Source: JANJUO01 sp942492935 (lineage in GTDB: Bacteria; Bacteroidota; Ignavibacteria; Kapaibacteriales; UBA2268). Taken from it: a stretch of 64,000 nt of DNA. A program made the position numbers and the translations under genes. A model generated the notes under the pieces. It saw only the letters and a program-made list of their open reading frames with translations. It was not told the origin of the DNA and searched no databases. The stretch covers positions 1,488,001 to 1,552,000 of the forward strand of contig OW818654.1 of the NCBI GenBank assembly GCA_942492935.1. The letters are read 5' to 3'. Positions 63,807-64,000 of this stretch are shown in pieces (position 1 is the first letter of the stretch; each line of letters opens with the position of its first letter).

Positions 63807-64000
63807 TTAAGCTCCTTTCAATTCTTTTTTTGAATAACTATTCATAATTTTTGAACCGTATTTATTTCTAATATCAATAATGTTTTGTGGTTTACTTTTA
63901 AATGATTTTTTCAATTCATTAGGACGCCAAAACCACATTTTTTTGCCCGGAGCAAATAAAAACCCAATTTCTTTTAATTCGTTTTTAATTGGAAAAGTAG
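63807..64000 (-). CDS. Phage/plasmid-type small domain protein (5' part outside window)
   Basis: The frame enters from beyond 64000 and ends at TAA 63809. The segment 'ELKEIGFLFAPGKKMWFWRP' with 'IIDIRNKYGSKIM' resembles a short domain found in many phage and plasmid proteins in which a Trp-rich strand precedes 'RP' and a final 'I-R-x-K-Y-G'. Its function is not established. It overlaps the next ATG closely. Confidence 0.5.
   Translation of the reverse strand, partial: TFPIKNELKEIGFLFAPGKKMWFWRPNELKKSFKSKPQNIIDIRNKYGSKIMNSYSKKELKGA

Larger units (their letters stand above)
49453..64000. mobile_element. Prophage-like integrative element (right end outside window)
   Basis: Integrase at one edge, divergent repressor and early operons, excisionase-like HTH gene, replication protein with internal iterons, and ~35 mostly unknown short genes packed with overlaps of 1-15 bases. 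No capsid, portal, terminase or tail gene is seen, but the element runs past the window. A phage is favoured over a conjugative element because of the CI-type repressors and O-like protein. The attachment site cannot be defined with only one end. Confidence 0.75.

Overview
The window is AT-rich DNA from a gram-negative bacterium of the Bacteroidota/Chlorobiota assemblage, most likely a Kapabacteria- or Ignavibacteria-like lineage. Three things point there. At least eight proteins end in a type IX secretion (T9SS) sorting domain. There is a two-subunit ATP-citrate lyase. Several recognisable promoters match the Bacteroidota pattern TTG-N17-23-TAnnTTTG. The exact taxon is inference.

Positions 1-48700 are chromosomal. 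They hold housekeeping genes (tRNA-Phe, mnmA-tyrS, ruvB, HU, an iron superoxide dismutase / A-type Fe-S carrier / glutathione peroxidase cluster), energy and carbon genes (ATP-citrate lyase aclB-aclA, quinol nitric oxide reductase, an OFA-family transporter), a fused nuclease-methyltransferase, an OmpA-type outer-membrane protein, and many secreted T9SS cargo proteins with Asp-box propellers, beta-propellers or beta-helices. An ECF sigma factor is followed directly by a membrane-anchored protein that itself carries a T9SS-type tail. The spaces between genes are rich in short palindromes and dispersed repeats, including a REP-like unit built on a 'CATTCTGAAC...GTTTCAGAATCC' motif.

Positions 38775-40201 are an IS110-family element inserted in a tandem REP-like array. 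Its 5' non-coding end holds a structured RNA in which I can read both guide loops: one matches the REP target on both sides of a CAT core, the other matches the joined ends of the element. A Bacteroidota-type promoter would form only when the two ends are joined. This is the best-supported mechanistic finding in the window.

Positions 49453-64000 (open at the right edge) look like a prophage or related integrative element. A leftward lysogeny-type operon (two tandem CI-like repressors, a lipoprotein, a tyrosine integrase; all genes overlap by 1-4 bases) faces a rightward operon of about 27 small, tightly packed genes. The rightward operon includes an excisionase-like HTH protein, a lone DnaA-C-like domain, an O-like replication protein with two arrays of 12-bp iterons inside its gene, a SAM methyltransferase, a GT2 glycosyltransferase fused to half of a GT9 fold, and the other GT9 half as a separate gene. 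A further leftward cluster starts at 62791. A homopolymer-rich stretch at 48985-49100 looks like an assembly artefact, so the join between chromosome and element should be treated with caution.
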